A stretch of DNA of 64,000 bases from Pseudonocardia ammonioxydans (GCF_900115005.1 NZ_FOUY01000004.1:62001-126000), one strand, 5' to 3'; positions 1 to 9,540 are shown, counted from the stretch's first letter. Translations and numbers: made by a program. The notes: a model not told the origin generated them from the letters alone.

Positions 1-1215
1 GACCACCGGGACCTCCGCGGGCAGCCGGGCCACCAGCTGCTCCGCGCGCGGGGCCGGGGACGCCGGGACGAGGACGACCACCCGCCCGTCGCCGCTGCGA
101 CCGGCCGCGGGAGCCGTCGCGGCACCCGCTCCGCCGGCCGGGGCCGCCGCGCCCGGGGCGCGGTCACCGGGGGCGGAGCCGGGCGCGGACCCGGCCGGTG
201 CGCCGCCGTCGGGAGGGGCCGCGCCGGTCGCCGTCAGCGCGTCGGGGGCCACGTCCGGCACGGCCGCGTCGGCCAGCGCCCGCAGCCGGGGCAGCGGCGC
301 CCCGGCGAGCACGACGACCTCGAGGTCCCCGCCGGTCGGCACCCCGCAGGCCCGCGCCCGCACCGCGAGCCCCTCGGTGTCGACCGGCGTCGCCCCGACG
401 AGGTCGGCCACCAGCCCGTCGTGGGCGGCGCGCAGCAGCGCGGCGGGGTCGGGTTCGAGCAGGGTGAGCGCGTCGGCGGCGTGGCCGAGCAGCGTCGTGA
501 CCCGGTCGCCGGCCCCCGGCGCGGGCCGGACCGGCACGACCAGCCGTCCCCACCGGGCCCCGGGCCGCCCCAGCGGCGCCGACTCCCACCCCTCCGGGCC
601 GGCGGGTCCGGCCAGCCGGGACCGGGCCCGCCAGTCGCGCAGGTCGGGGGTGCCGCCGGTGAGCAGCACCCGGTGGGCGAGGTCCTCGCACACCACCGCG
701 CCGTCGAGCAGCGCCGCGGCCTCGCCGACGACCCGGGACGGCGCCACCCGGTGCAGGGTGAGCGTGCGGAACACCGTCCCGGCGTGCTCGGCGAACGACG
801 CCCGCTCGTGCCGGGCCGTGAGGATCCGGGCCAGTACCCCGGCGACGATGTCGGCGAAGCGCACCGTGCGGCGCAGCTCGACCAGCGGGAACCCGGCGGC
901 CCGGGCGGCCTGCACGAGCGGGCCGGGCAGCGCGGTGAGGTGCTGCCCGATCTCGACGACCAGCCCGACCGCACCCGCGGCACGCAGCGCCTCGACGTAC
1001 CGCGCGGGATCGGTGGTCGGGTCGGCGACGGGCAGGCCGACCGAGAGGATCAACACCTCGCCCGGCAGCGTCCCCGCCGGCTCGGCCAGCTCGCTGACGT
1101 GGACCCAGCGGACCTCGCGGTCGAGCGCCTCCCGCCCGGCACGCACGACCGGCCCGCCGGAGCGGACCTCGGGTCGCGCCAGGACCTCCGCGATCGTCGG
1201 GTACACCGGCGACAC
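1..1215 (-). CDS. PucR-family transcriptional regulator (3' part beyond window)
   Basis: Reading from a GTG at 1215 the frame is open to the window edge (405 codons visible). The N-terminal part (YPTIAEVLARPEV, then WVHVSELAEPAGTLPGEVLIL) matches the PucR N-terminal domain, an inferred ligand-sensing region of actinobacterial purine and amine catabolism regulators. The C-terminal PucR helix-turn-helix would lie outside the window. Around residues 330-380 there is a low-complexity Ala/Gly/Pro linker. The gene diverges from the class III aminotransferase at 1326 with 110 bp between the starts, so regulation of that gene is the natural inference. The start is uncertain: GTG 1215 follows a GGAG closely, and an in-frame start slightly upstream cannot be excluded. 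Confidence 0.8.
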   Translation of the reverse strand, partial: MSPVYPTIAEVLARPEVRSGGPVVRAGREALDREVRWVHVSELAEPAGTLPGEVLILSVGLPVADPTTDPARYVEALRAAGAVGLVVEIGQHLTALPGPLVQAARAAGFPLVELRRTVRFADIVAGVLARILTARHERASFAEHAGTVFRTLTLHRVAPSRVVGEAAALLDGAVVCEDLAHRVLLTGGTPDLRDWRARSRLAGPAGPEGWESAPLGRPGARWGRLVVPVRPAPGAGDRVTTLLGHAADALTLLEPDPAALLRAAHDGLVADLVGATPVDTEGLAVRARACGVPTGGDLEVVVLAGAPLPRLRALADAAVPDVAPDALTATGAAPPDGGAPAGSAPGSAPGDRAPGAAAPAGGAGAATAPAAGRSGDGRVVVLVPASPAPRAEQLVARLPAEVPVV

Positions 1216-1325
1216 TCCGTTCGGTCGCGCGGACCAGGACGTACAGATCGTATCCCGACCGGGGTGCCTTCCACGGCCGACGATCGGGAGTCGCCCCGTC
1301 GCCCGCCACCCGCAGGAGGAGCCCC

Positions 1326-2756
1326 ATGACCGCCCTCGAGGAGAACGACACCGGCACCGCCGGGCACACACCCGCTCCGTCCGGCAGTTCGCTGTCCCCG
1401 GCCGCGGCGTCGGCGGGCCGGCACCTGTGGATGCACTTCGCCCGCATGCACGGCCGCGACGGCGCGAACCCGGTACCGGTGATCACCAAGGGCGAGGGGA
1501 TGCACCTGTGGGACGACCGGGGCAGGCGGGTCCTCGACGGGCTGGCCGGGCTGTTCGTCGTGCAGGCCGGGCACGGCCGCCGCGAGCTCGCCGAGGTCGT
1601 CGCCCGGCAGGCGTCGGAGCTGGCGTACTTCCCGGTCTGGGGCTACACCACCCCGCCCGCCGCCGAGCTGGCCGAGCGCCTGGCGCACCTGGCGCCGGGC
1701 GAGCTGAACCGGGTGTTCTTCACCTCCGGCGGCGGTGAGGCCGTGGAGAGCGCCTGGAAGGTCGCCAAGCAGTACTTCGCGCTGCGCGGCCGCCCGGCCA
1801 AGCACAAGGTGATCAGCCGGGCGACGGCCTACCACGGCACCACCCACGGGGCGATGGCGATCACCGGGCTGCCGGCCATGAAGAAGGACTTCGAACCGCT
1901 GGCGCCGGGCGGGTTCCGGGTGCCGAACACCAACCTCTACCGCCACCCCGAGTTCGACGGCGACGCCGAGGCACTCGGCCGCTGGGCCGCCGACCGGATC
2001 GAGGAGGCGATCCTGTTCGAGGGCGCCGACACCGTCGCCGCCGTCGTGCTGGAGCCGGTGCAGAACTCCGGCGGCTGCCTGACCGCGCCGCCGTCGTACT
2101 TCGCGCGGGTCCGCGAGATCTGCGACCGGCACGACGTGCTGCTGGTCTCGGACGAGGTGATCAACGCGTTCGGCCGGCACGGGTACCCGTTCGCCTGCAC
2201 GAAGTTCGGCTTCACCCCCGACATCATCACCTGCGCCAAGGGCATGACCTCGGGCTACGGCCCGCTCGGCGCGATGATCACCACGGACGAGGTGATCGAG
2301 CCGTTCCTGGAACCGGGGGTCACGTTCCCGCACGGCTACACCTGGGGCGGGCACCCGGTCTCGGCCGCCGTCGCGCTGGCCAACCTCGACCTGATGGAAC
2401 GCGAGGACCTCTACGGCAACGTGCTGGCCCGCGCCGACGCGTTCGGCGCCACCCTGCGCAAGCTGCTGGACCTGCCGATCGTCGGCGACGTCCGCGGGGA
2501 CGGGTACTTCTGGGCGGTCGAGCTGGTCCGGGACCGGCACACCCGCGAGACGTTCGGCGCCGCCGAGCGCGAGCTGCTGGTCAAGCGGTTCCTGCCGGGC
2601 GCCCTGTTCGACAACGGGCTGTACTGCCGCCCCGACGACCGCGGTGACGTCGTCGTGCAGCTCGCGCCGCCGTTGATCGCCGGGCAGGCCGAGTTCGACG
2701 AGATGGAGCAGATCCTGCGCCACACCCTGACCGAGGCCGCCACGCTGCTCGACTGA
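1326..2756 (+). CDS. class III (omega-amino acid) aminotransferase
   Basis: This is a 476-residue PLP enzyme of fold type I, class III (aspartate aminotransferase family protein), predicted to move an amino group from an omega-amino acid or polyamine-derived amine to pyruvate or 2-oxoglutarate. Visible landmarks are TSGGGEAVESAWK (phosphate-binding loop, about 134-146), the SDEV motif with Asp276 for the pyridine nitrogen, and CAKGMTSGYGPLG with the Schiff-base Lys305. The length is typical of beta-alanine/GABA-pyruvate transaminases. The ATG has a good Shine-Dalgarno (AGGAGGA, 1315-1321). It diverges from a PucR-type gene, which suggests control by amine or amino-acid supply. The substrate cannot be told from sequence. 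Confidence 0.92.
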   Translation: MTALEENDTGTAGHTPAPSGSSLSPAAASAGRHLWMHFARMHGRDGANPVPVITKGEGMHLWDDRGRRVLDGLAGLFVVQAGHGRRELAEVVARQASELAYFPVWGYTTPPAAELAERLAHLAPGELNRVFFTSGGGEAVESAWKVAKQYFALRGRPAKHKVISRATAYHGTTHGAMAITGLPAMKKDFEPLAPGGFRVPNTNLYRHPEFDGDAEALGRWAADRIEEAILFEGADTVAAVVLEPVQNSGGCLTAPPSYFARVREICDRHDVLLVSDEVINAFGRHGYPFACTKFGFTPDIITCAKGMTSGYGPLGAMITTDEVIEPFLEPGVTFPHGYTWGGHPVSAAVALANLDLMEREDLYGNVLARADAFGATLRKLLDLPIVGDVRGDGYFWAVELVRDRHTRETFGAAERELLVKRFLPGALFDNGLYCRPDDRGDVVVQLAPPLIAGQAEFDEMEQILRHTLTEAATLLD

Positions 2757-2770
2757 CGCCGCGCGCGAAG

Positions 2771-2799
2771 TTGTTCACCAACCCGTCGGTAACTACGTT
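2771..2799 (+). promoter_or_regulatory. putative sigma-70-type promoter of the plsB operon
   Basis: TTGTTC at 2771-2776 is followed by exactly 17 bases and TACGTT at 2794-2799, a good -35/-10 pair for the housekeeping sigma factor. Transcription would start near 2806, leaving a leader of about 45 bases before the plsB start. It lies in the only gap upstream of the five-gene lipid operon. Inference from pattern only. Confidence 0.5.
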
Positions 2800-2851
2800 G
2801 TGACGCGCAGGAACCGGGAGCCCGGCAGGGCACGCCGTACGGGGGATGGGC

Positions 2852-5278
2852 ATGACGACCGAGGCGACGACCGGGGCGCACAGCGGCCCGTCCGAGGTGC
2901 TGGTCGTCCAGCCCCGGTCGCACACCGAACGGACGATCCTGCGCCGCTGGGCCGAGGAGAGCCATCCGGGTGCGCCGGTGGTGCCGATCGGCGACGGTCC
3001 GGAGGTCCCGGCGGCGCTGGGCGAGGCGCTGCACGGCGACGACACCGTGATCGTCCCGGCCCGCGTCGCCTGGGTGACCCCGGAGGCCGGGGAGCCGGGC
3101 GCGGTCCGCAGGCTGCGCGGGCTGGCCACCACCGCCGTCATGCGGATGGCCTGGTCACCGCTGCACCCGGCGATGGCCCGGCACCGTCCGGACGCGGCGC
3201 GGGTCGTCGTGGGCGAGCCCGCGACCGTCTCCGACCTGGTGTCGCGGTTCGTCGCCCAGGAGAACGGCCGCCCCGGGTCGGAGGGCTTCGCCCGCTTCGT
3301 CGTGCGGCAGGCGGTGCTGGCCTGCGACCGCGTCGAGCGCCGGATCCTCGGCGACCGGTACAAGGTGCCGCGCCGGATGGTCGAGCAGATCACCTCCTCG
3401 GCCCGGTTCGCCGAGCTGGCGGCCCGCCTCGCCCGCCGCACCGGCCGGCCCGCGCCGGAGGTCGCGCAGCGGCTGGAGTCGTGCCTGCACGAGATGGCCG
3501 CGGTGCAGAGCCCGCCGGCCATCGACGTCTTCCGGGCGATGATGGGCCCGATGCACGCCAAGGCCTGGGACGTCCAGGTCGACGAGTCCGGGCTGGAGCG
3601 GCTGCGTGCGCTCAACCGCGACCACGCGCTGATCTTCCTGCCCAGCCACCGCTCCTACGCCGACCCGCTGCTGCTGGCAGAGGTCCTGCACGAGCGCAAC
3701 TTCCCGCGCAACCACGTGCTCGGCGGCAACAACCTCTCGTTCTGGCCGATGGGGGCGCTCGGCCGCCGCGCCGGGGTCGTGTTCATCCGGCGCGTGTTCG
3801 GCGAGGACGTCGTCTACAAGGCCGCGATCCAGGAGTACCTGGGCCACCTGCTCGCGAAGCGGTTCAACCTGGAGTGGTACATCGAGGGCGGGCGCAGCCG
3901 GACCGGCAAGCTCCGCCGTCCCCGGGTCGGCCTGCTGCGCTACGTGGTCGCCGCGATGCAGGACCGGCCGGGGCTGGACGCGATCCTGGTCCCGGTCTCG
4001 ATCGCCTACGACCAGCTGCACGAGGTCGGCGCGATGGCCGCCGAGCAGGCGGGCGGCGAGAAGCGGGCCGAGGGGCTGGGCTGGCTCTACCACTACTTCC
4101 GCGACCAGAGCCGGCACATCGGCACCGCGCGGGTGCGGATCGCCGAACCGCTGTCGCTGCGGCAGGCGCTCGCCGACGCGGGGGAGGGGCCCGCCCAGCT
4201 GGAGAAGGTGGCGTTCCGGGTGTGCGCCGGGATCAACGGGGTCACCCCGGCCACCGCCACGTCGCTGGCCACGTTCGCGCTGCTGTCCGCCCGTGACCGC
4301 GCGCTGACCCTGCAGCAGGTGCGTGAGGTCGTCGCCCCGCTGGCCGACTACCTGGAGGCGCGGGAGGTCGCCGTCCCGGTCGCGGAGCTGCGGACCCGGC
4401 ACGGGCTGCGGATGACGCTGGACCGGCTGGCCGAGGCCGGTGTCGTCACCGTGTACGAGGGCGGGACCGAGCCGGTGTTCGCGATCGGCGCCGGCCGCCA
4501 CCACGTCGCCGCGTTCTACCGCAACGGGACGCTGCACCACCTGCTCGAGCGGGCGCTGCTGGAGGTGGCGCTGCTGCGCATCGGGGACGCCGGGGACGAC
4601 GAGGACCTGGTCGAGGTCGGGTGGCGCGAGCTCGCCCGGCTGCGCGACCTGCTCAAGTTCGAGTTCTTCTTCTCGACCCGCCGCGCGTTCCGCGGGGAGA
4701 TCCTGCGCGAGCTCGGCCTGATCGACCCCGACTGGCGGCGGCGCGACGCCCGCCCGGCCGACGTGCGCGCGGCCCTGCGGCAGCTGCCGTTGCTGGTCGC
4801 GCCGGGCGTGCTCCGCTCGTTCCTCGACGCCCAGCTGGTGGTCGCCGACCGGCTGGCCGCGCTCGGTGATCGTCCGCTGCCCGCGGAGGGCGACGGCCCG
4901 CTGCCGCCGCAGCAGGAGTTCCTCGACGAGTGCCTCGGTGTGGGCCGGCAGATGCTGATGCAGCACCGGCTGGACCGGGCCGACTCGGTGTCGCGTGAGC
5001 TGTACGCCACCGCGGTGCGGCAGGCGGAGAACCGCGGGCTGGTCACCCCCGACGGCGCGGGCCGGGCCGGCGCGGACGGCGCCGGGCCGTCGCTCGCCGA
5101 GAAGCGGGTGGCCTGGTGCGACGAGGTGGCCGCGGTGATCGACGACCTCGGACGGCTGGCCGAGCTGCAACGCGTCCGGCTCCAGGTGGTGCTGGGCACG
5201 GGCGACGACGAACCGGTCGCGCGGGCGCTCCCCGCGGCGGACGGGAGCACGGAGGGGGACGCGGGTGTCGCAAGCTGA
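2852..5278 (+). CDS. plsB: glycerol-3-phosphate 1-O-acyltransferase
   Basis: This membrane-associated PlsB-type acyltransferase (808 residues) makes lysophosphatidate, the first step of glycerolipid synthesis. The catalytic HX4D block is HRSYAD (about residues 266-271), followed by GGNNLSFWPMGALGRRAG, VFIRRVF and the glycerol-phosphate block YIEGGRSRTGKL, all in the order usual for the family. The long C-terminal region is typical of PlsB rather than short PlsC enzymes. Two ATGs are available; 2852 is preferred because a GGGGGA lies at the right distance, while 2846 would sit directly on it. The 3' end overlaps the next gene by 14 bp. Together with the following genes it forms a lipid operon. 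Confidence 0.92.
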   Translation: MTTEATTGAHSGPSEVLVVQPRSHTERTILRRWAEESHPGAPVVPIGDGPEVPAALGEALHGDDTVIVPARVAWVTPEAGEPGAVRRLRGLATTAVMRMAWSPLHPAMARHRPDAARVVVGEPATVSDLVSRFVAQENGRPGSEGFARFVVRQAVLACDRVERRILGDRYKVPRRMVEQITSSARFAELAARLARRTGRPAPEVAQRLESCLHEMAAVQSPPAIDVFRAMMGPMHAKAWDVQVDESGLERLRALNRDHALIFLPSHRSYADPLLLAEVLHERNFPRNHVLGGNNLSFWPMGALGRRAGVVFIRRVFGEDVVYKAAIQEYLGHLLAKRFNLEWYIEGGRSRTGKLRRPRVGLLRYVVAAMQDRPGLDAILVPVSIAYDQLHEVGAMAAEQAGGEKRAEGLGWLYHYFRDQSRHIGTARVRIAEPLSLRQALADAGEGPAQLEKVAFRVCAGINGVTPATATSLATFALLSARDRALTLQQVREVVAPLADYLEAREVAVPVAELRTRHGLRMTLDRLAEAGVVTVYEGGTEPVFAIGAGRHHVAAFYRNGTLHHLLERALLEVALLRIGDAGDDEDLVEVGWRELARLRDLLKFEFFFSTRRAFRGEILRELGLIDPDWRRRDARPADVRAALRQLPLLVAPGVLRSFLDAQLVVADRLAALGDRPLPAEGDGPLPPQQEFLDECLGVGRQMLMQHRLDRADSVSRELYATAVRQAENRGLVTPDGAGRAGADGAGPSLAEKRVAWCDEVAAVIDDLGRLAELQRVRLQVVLGTGDDEPVARALPAADGSTEGDAGVAS

Positions 5279-6785
5279 GGGTGCGCGGGCCGAGGGTGCG
5301 CGATCCGAGGAGGCGCGGGCCGAGCGTCTGCGCGCCGTCCGGGAGGCCCCGCCGGGGCCGGGGACGATCGCGTACTTCGACTACGACGGCACCGTCATCG
5401 ACGGCTACTCGGCCGGCGCGTTCTACCGCACCCGGCTGCGCGAGTTCGACGTCGGCCCGGTCGAGCTGGTGCGCACGATCCTGTCCGGGATGCGCGGCAT
5501 CCGCACCGACGAGGACTTCAAGGAGTTCCTCGCCATCACCCTGGCCACCTGGACCGGGCGCCGCGAGGACGAGCTGTACGCGCTGGGCCGCACGCTGTTC
5601 CGCGAGGAGATCGCCGGCGCGCTGCACCCCGAGGTCTGGGAGCTGGTCGCCGCGCACCGCGAGCGGGGCCACCAGGTGGTGATGGCGTCCTCGGCGACCC
5701 GCTTCCAGGTGCAGCCGATGGCCGACGAGCTCGGCGCGGACCGGGTGCTGTGCACCGAGCTGGAGGCCGACGACGGCGTGCTGACCGGCCGGGTGGTGGG
5801 CGTCTCGCTGTGGGGGCCGGGCAAGGCCGCGGCCGTGCGGGCCGACGCCGCGGCGCACGGCGCCGACATCGGGGACTGCTTCGGCTACGCCAACGGCACC
5901 GAGGACGCCGAGTTCCTCTCCGCCGTCGGGAACCCGGTCGCGGTGTCCCCGACCGACTCGCTGCGCAGGCTGGCGGGCGAGCTGGGCTGGCCGGTGCTGG
6001 ACTGCGCGCCCCGCGGCGGGCTGTTCCCCGACGTCGGCGACCTGGCCCGCACCGCGGTCTTCTACGGCGGCATGGCCGGCGGACTGGCCGCCGCGGCGGG
6101 GGCCGGGCTGCTGCACCGCTCGCGCCGCACGTTCGTCGACATGGCCGCCGGGGTCGGCGCCGACGTCGCGTTCGGGCTGGCCGGGATCGGCGTCGAGGTC
6201 ACCGGCGCCGAGCACCTCGTGTCCGCGCGGCCGTGCGTGTTCGTGTTCAACCACCAGTCCAAGTTCGACGTGCCGATCCTGATGAAGCTGCTGCGCGACG
6301 GCTTCACCGGGGTGGCGAAGGCCGAGGCCGCGCAGATCCCGGTGTGGGGGCAGCTGTTCCGGATCGCCGACGTCGCCTTCGTCGACCGGAGCGACACCCG
6401 CCGGGCGCGGCAGGCGCTGCAGCCCGCCGTCGACAAGCTCCGCACCGACGGCATCTCGCTCGCGATCGCGCCGGAGGGCACCCGGTCGCCGACGCCCCGC
6501 CTCGGCCCGTTCAAGAAGGGCGCCTTCCACATCGCGATGCAGGCCGGGGTGCCGGTCGTCCCGATCGTCATCCGCAACGCCGGCGAGATCATGTGGCGTG
6601 GCGCGCAGACGCTGCGCGGGGGCACCGTCCAGGTCGTCGTGCACCCGCCGATCGACACCGCGCACTGGGTGCCCGAGGAGGCCGGGAAGTACGCCGAGCA
6701 GGTCCGCGGCCTGTTCCTCGACACCCTGACCACGTGGCCGGAGCGCCGCACGGACCGGGAGGAGGGCGAGCCCGGTGACCGCTGA
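5265..6785 (+). CDS. HAD-IB phosphatase / 1-acyl-sn-glycerol-3-phosphate acyltransferase fusion
   Basis: This is a 506-residue two-domain protein. The N-terminal half is a HAD-superfamily subfamily IB hydrolase with motif I FDYDGTV (nucleophile Asp39, Asp41). The C-terminal half is a PlsC-like acyltransferase with NHQSKFD (HX4D, about 329-334) and EGTRSP (about 404). Mycobacteria have the same fusion next to PlsB-type genes. The inferred role is second acylation of lysophosphatidate, with a phosphatase domain that could act on a phosphorylated lipid such as phosphatidate or lysophosphatidate. That last point is not proven for the family. GTG start, overlapping plsB by 14 bp and followed by an 11-bp overlap with the WS/DGAT gene, so translational coupling is likely. 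Confidence 0.88.
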   Translation: MSQAEGARAEGARSEEARAERLRAVREAPPGPGTIAYFDYDGTVIDGYSAGAFYRTRLREFDVGPVELVRTILSGMRGIRTDEDFKEFLAITLATWTGRREDELYALGRTLFREEIAGALHPEVWELVAAHRERGHQVVMASSATRFQVQPMADELGADRVLCTELEADDGVLTGRVVGVSLWGPGKAAAVRADAAAHGADIGDCFGYANGTEDAEFLSAVGNPVAVSPTDSLRRLAGELGWPVLDCAPRGGLFPDVGDLARTAVFYGGMAGGLAAAAGAGLLHRSRRTFVDMAAGVGADVAFGLAGIGVEVTGAEHLVSARPCVFVFNHQSKFDVPILMKLLRDGFTGVAKAEAAQIPVWGQLFRIADVAFVDRSDTRRARQALQPAVDKLRTDGISLAIAPEGTRSPTPRLGPFKKGAFHIAMQAGVPVVPIVIRNAGEIMWRGAQTLRGGTVQVVVHPPIDTAHWVPEEAGKYAEQVRGLFLDTLTTWPERRTDREEGEPGDR

Positions 6786-8223
6786 GCTCCCGGTGCCCGC
6801 GCCGTCCTGGGGCACGAGCCGCGAGATGTCGCCGTTCGAGGTCATGATGTGGCGGGCCGAGGCCGACGACCCGCGCTACCGCTCCCCGGTGCTCGCCGTC
6901 GAGGTGCTCGACGCGGAGCCGGAGTGGGACCGGCTGGCCGCCGCCGTGGACTGGGCGACCCGGATGGTGCCGCGCTTCCGCGAGCGGGTCCGCGAGCCGC
7001 TGGCCGGGCTCGGCACCCCGTACTGGATCCACGATCTCGACTTCGACCTGCACTACCACCTGCGACGGGTGCGGATCCCCGGGTCCGGGCCCGGGTTCTG
7101 GGAGGCGCTGGGCCCGATCGCCGAGCAGTGCGCGATGACCCCGTTCGACCGGCAGCGGCCGCCGTGGGAGGCCGTGCTGGTCGAGGGACTGCCCGGTGGC
7201 GGGGCGGCGTTCCTGCTGAAGATGCACCACGTGCTCACCGACGGCCTCGGCGTCGTCCAGCTGCTGTCGCAGCTGCACAGCCGCAAGCGCGAGCACGACG
7301 ACGCCAAACCCCAGCCGGCCGCGCCCGCGACCGAGTCGCCGGACCCGCTCGCCGAGGTCGACCGCCTGGTGCGCCGCGAGGCCGGGATGGTGCCCGCCGC
7401 GGGCCGGGCGGCCCGGGACGTGCTGGGCGCGCTCGCCCGGCCGGTGGCCGCGGTCCGGGCCGGCGCCCGCTACCTCGACTCCGCGGTGCGGGTGCTGTCC
7501 CCGCCGGCCGGTGGGGCCTCGGAGCTGCTGCGTCCGCGCGGGCTGTCCTGGCGGTTCGCCGCGCTCGACGTCGGGTTTCCCGACCTGCGCGCGGCCGGCC
7601 GGGCGGCCGGCGGGTCGTTCAACGACGTCTACCTGGCCGCGCTGCTCGGCGGATTCCGGATCTACCACGAGCGGCAGGGCCGGCCGGTGCCCGGCGACGC
7701 GACCCTGCGCACCTCGGTCCCGGTCTCGGTGCGCCGCCCGGGCGACGCCGCCGGGGGCAACCGGTGGGCGCCCGCCCGGCTGCGGGCCCCGATGGGGCTG
7801 GTGGACCCGGCCGAGCGGATCCGCGCGGTCGGTGCGCAGATGCGGGTGGCGCGGGACGAACCGGCGCTGGAGAGCCCGGACGTCGTCGCCCCGCTGCTGG
7901 CCCGGCTGCCCGGCCCGCTGCTGACCCTGGTCGCCGGCGGCGCGACCACCGGGAACGACCTGCAGGCGTCGAACGTGCCGGGGCTGCGGTCCGAGGCGTT
8001 CCTGTGCGGGGCCCGCATCGAGCGCGTCTACCCGTTCGCCCCGCTGCCCGGCAGCGCGGCGATGATCTCGGTGGTCACCCACGGCGACACCTGCTGCGTC
8101 GGGGCCAACCTCGACGCGGCGGCGATCACCGACCGCGACCTGTTCGCCGAGTGCCTCGCCGCCGGGTTCGGCGAGGTCCTCTCCCTGCACCCGGGCTCGG
8201 CGGAGCCCGTGATCGTGCGATGA
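6775..8223 (+). CDS. wax ester synthase / diacylglycerol acyltransferase (WS/DGAT)
   Basis: This 482-residue WS/DGAT-family acyltransferase carries the active-site motif HHVLTDG (HHxxxDG, residues 151-157) and the usual N-terminal start of the fold (MSPFEVMMWRAE). Family members transfer an acyl group from acyl-CoA to diacylglycerol or a fatty alcohol, making triacylglycerol or wax esters for lipid bodies. The PLW-type and NDV-type motifs appear as FNDVYLAALLGGF in the middle domain. Placed directly after the first two acylation enzymes, it would complete a route to triacylglycerol. The GTG start overlaps the previous stop, and the stop overlaps the next ATG (ATGA). Confidence 0.93.
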   Translation: MTAELPVPAPSWGTSREMSPFEVMMWRAEADDPRYRSPVLAVEVLDAEPEWDRLAAAVDWATRMVPRFRERVREPLAGLGTPYWIHDLDFDLHYHLRRVRIPGSGPGFWEALGPIAEQCAMTPFDRQRPPWEAVLVEGLPGGGAAFLLKMHHVLTDGLGVVQLLSQLHSRKREHDDAKPQPAAPATESPDPLAEVDRLVRREAGMVPAAGRAARDVLGALARPVAAVRAGARYLDSAVRVLSPPAGGASELLRPRGLSWRFAALDVGFPDLRAAGRAAGGSFNDVYLAALLGGFRIYHERQGRPVPGDATLRTSVPVSVRRPGDAAGGNRWAPARLRAPMGLVDPAERIRAVGAQMRVARDEPALESPDVVAPLLARLPGPLLTLVAGGATTGNDLQASNVPGLRSEAFLCGARIERVYPFAPLPGSAAMISVVTHGDTCCVGANLDAAAITDRDLFAECLAAGFGEVLSLHPGSAEPVIVR

Positions 8224-9014
8224 CGGCGCTGTACCGCGGCGGTGCGGGGGAGCCGCTGCTCCTGCTGCACGGGGTCACGTCGTCGTGGCGGGCCTGGAAG
8301 CCGGTGCTGCCGATGCTGGAGCAGCACCACGACGTCTGGGCCGTGACGATGCCCGGCCACCTCGGCGGGCCGCCGCTGCCCGACGGCGGGTTCTCGATCG
8401 ACGTCGTGGTCGACGCGCTGATCGAGCAGCTGGACGAGCTGGGCATCGACGAGGCCCCGCACGTCGTCGGGAACTCGCTCGGTGGCTGGGCGGCCCTGGA
8501 ACTGGCCCGGCGGGGGCGGGCGCGGTCGGTGGTCGCGCTCTCGCCCGCGGGGGCCTGGGCGATGCCCTCGGACCTGTACCGGCTGCTGGCGACGTTCCGG
8601 GTGGGTGCGCTGCTGGCCGGGTGGCGGCCGGTGCGCCGGCTCGCCGGCTGCGGGCTGATCCGGCGCCTGCTGCTGCTCACCGTCGCCGAGCGCACCGACC
8701 GCTACACCCCGGAGGAGGTCGACGAGCTGTTCGACGACCTCGCCGGGTGCACGATGCTGGAGCCGTTGCTGTCCGCCGCGAGCGTCGAGACGGCGATCGC
8801 GCCGTTCGACCAGCTGCCGTGCCCGGTCCGGATCGCCTGGTCCGGTTCGGACCGGACGATCCCGTTCGCCCGGTACGGGCGTCCGATGGTGGACGCGGTG
8901 CCGGGCGCCGACCTGGTCGTGCTGCCCGGGGTCGGGCACGTCCCGATGGTCGACAACCCGGCACTGGTGGCGTGGACGATCCTGCAGCACACCCGCTACG
9001 AGGTGGCCTCCTGA
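8220..9014 (+). CDS. alpha/beta-hydrolase
   Basis: A 264-residue alpha/beta-hydrolase with the oxyanion region LLLHGVTSSWRAWKPVL, the nucleophile elbow GNSLGG (Ser about residue 89) and a C-terminal GVGHVP containing the catalytic His. It starts at an ATGA overlap with the WS/DGAT gene, so it belongs to the lipid operon. A lipase or acyl-ester hydrolase that turns over stored lipid is plausible, but the substrate is not readable. There is no signal peptide, so it is probably cytoplasmic. Confidence 0.9.
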   Translation: MTALYRGGAGEPLLLLHGVTSSWRAWKPVLPMLEQHHDVWAVTMPGHLGGPPLPDGGFSIDVVVDALIEQLDELGIDEAPHVVGNSLGGWAALELARRGRARSVVALSPAGAWAMPSDLYRLLATFRVGALLAGWRPVRRLAGCGLIRRLLLLTVAERTDRYTPEEVDELFDDLAGCTMLEPLLSAASVETAIAPFDQLPCPVRIAWSGSDRTIPFARYGRPMVDAVPGADLVVLPGVGHVPMVDNPALVAWTILQHTRYEVAS

Positions 9015-9075
9015 TGCCGGTGCGCCCGGACGGTCGCGCGCCGGCGTCCGGGGCGGGGCCGGGGCGGCCGCAGGC

Positions 9076-9519
9076 GTGCCGGACGCGGCCGTGATCTCCC
9101 CGCGGCTCGCCGCGATCGTGGCGGCGCTACCGCTGCAGCCCCACCTGCGGGTGCTCGAGATCGGCTGCGGGCCCGGCGCCGCGGCCCGGGCGATCGCCGA
9201 CCGGCTGTCCACCGGGCACGTCCTCGCCATCGACCGGTCGGACGCGGCCATCCGCCTGCTGCGGGCCGGCTCGGCCGAGCAGCTCGCCTCGGGCCGGCTG
9301 CGCGCGCGCCGGGTGGCGATCGAGGACCTCACGCTGGCCGACGACGAGGAGCCGTTCGACCTGGTGGTCGCGATCCGGGTCGGTGCACTCGACGGCCGCC
9401 ACCCCCGCGCCGGGGCGCGGGCCATGGACCGGATCGCGGCCGTGACCCACCCGCACGCCCGGCTGTTCGTCGACGGCGGGCAGCCGCTGCGGGAGCTGCC
9501 CGTCCACCGGAGGACCTGA
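9076..9519 (+). CDS. small class I SAM-dependent methyltransferase
   Basis: This 147-residue protein has a Rossmann methyltransferase motif I (LRVLEIGCGPGAAARAIA) and an acidic motif II (VLAIDRSDAA). It is shorter than common methyltransferases of about 200-250 residues, so only the core fold is present. GTG start 61 bp after the hydrolase gene, same strand, probably the last gene of the lipid operon. The substrate is unknown. Confidence 0.72.
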   Translation: MPDAAVISPRLAAIVAALPLQPHLRVLEIGCGPGAAARAIADRLSTGHVLAIDRSDAAIRLLRAGSAEQLASGRLRARRVAIEDLTLADDEEPFDLVVAIRVGALDGRHPRAGARAMDRIAAVTHPHARLFVDGGQPLRELPVHRRT

Positions 9520-9540
9520 GCGCGCGGGTGGGGCCGGTGC

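Noticed and set aside
164..1489. Long minus-strand reading frame over the PucR and aminotransferase region
   Set aside because: Arg/Gly/Ala-rich product without motifs; the third frame from GTG 1215 gives a real PucR domain. Such shadows are normal in DNA with GC-rich third positions.
9014..9094. Small ATG frame overlapping the hydrolase stop codon (ATGA)
   Set aside because: Only 26 codons of Gly/Pro/Arg-rich sequence; the methyltransferase start at 9076 in another frame has a recognisable motif.
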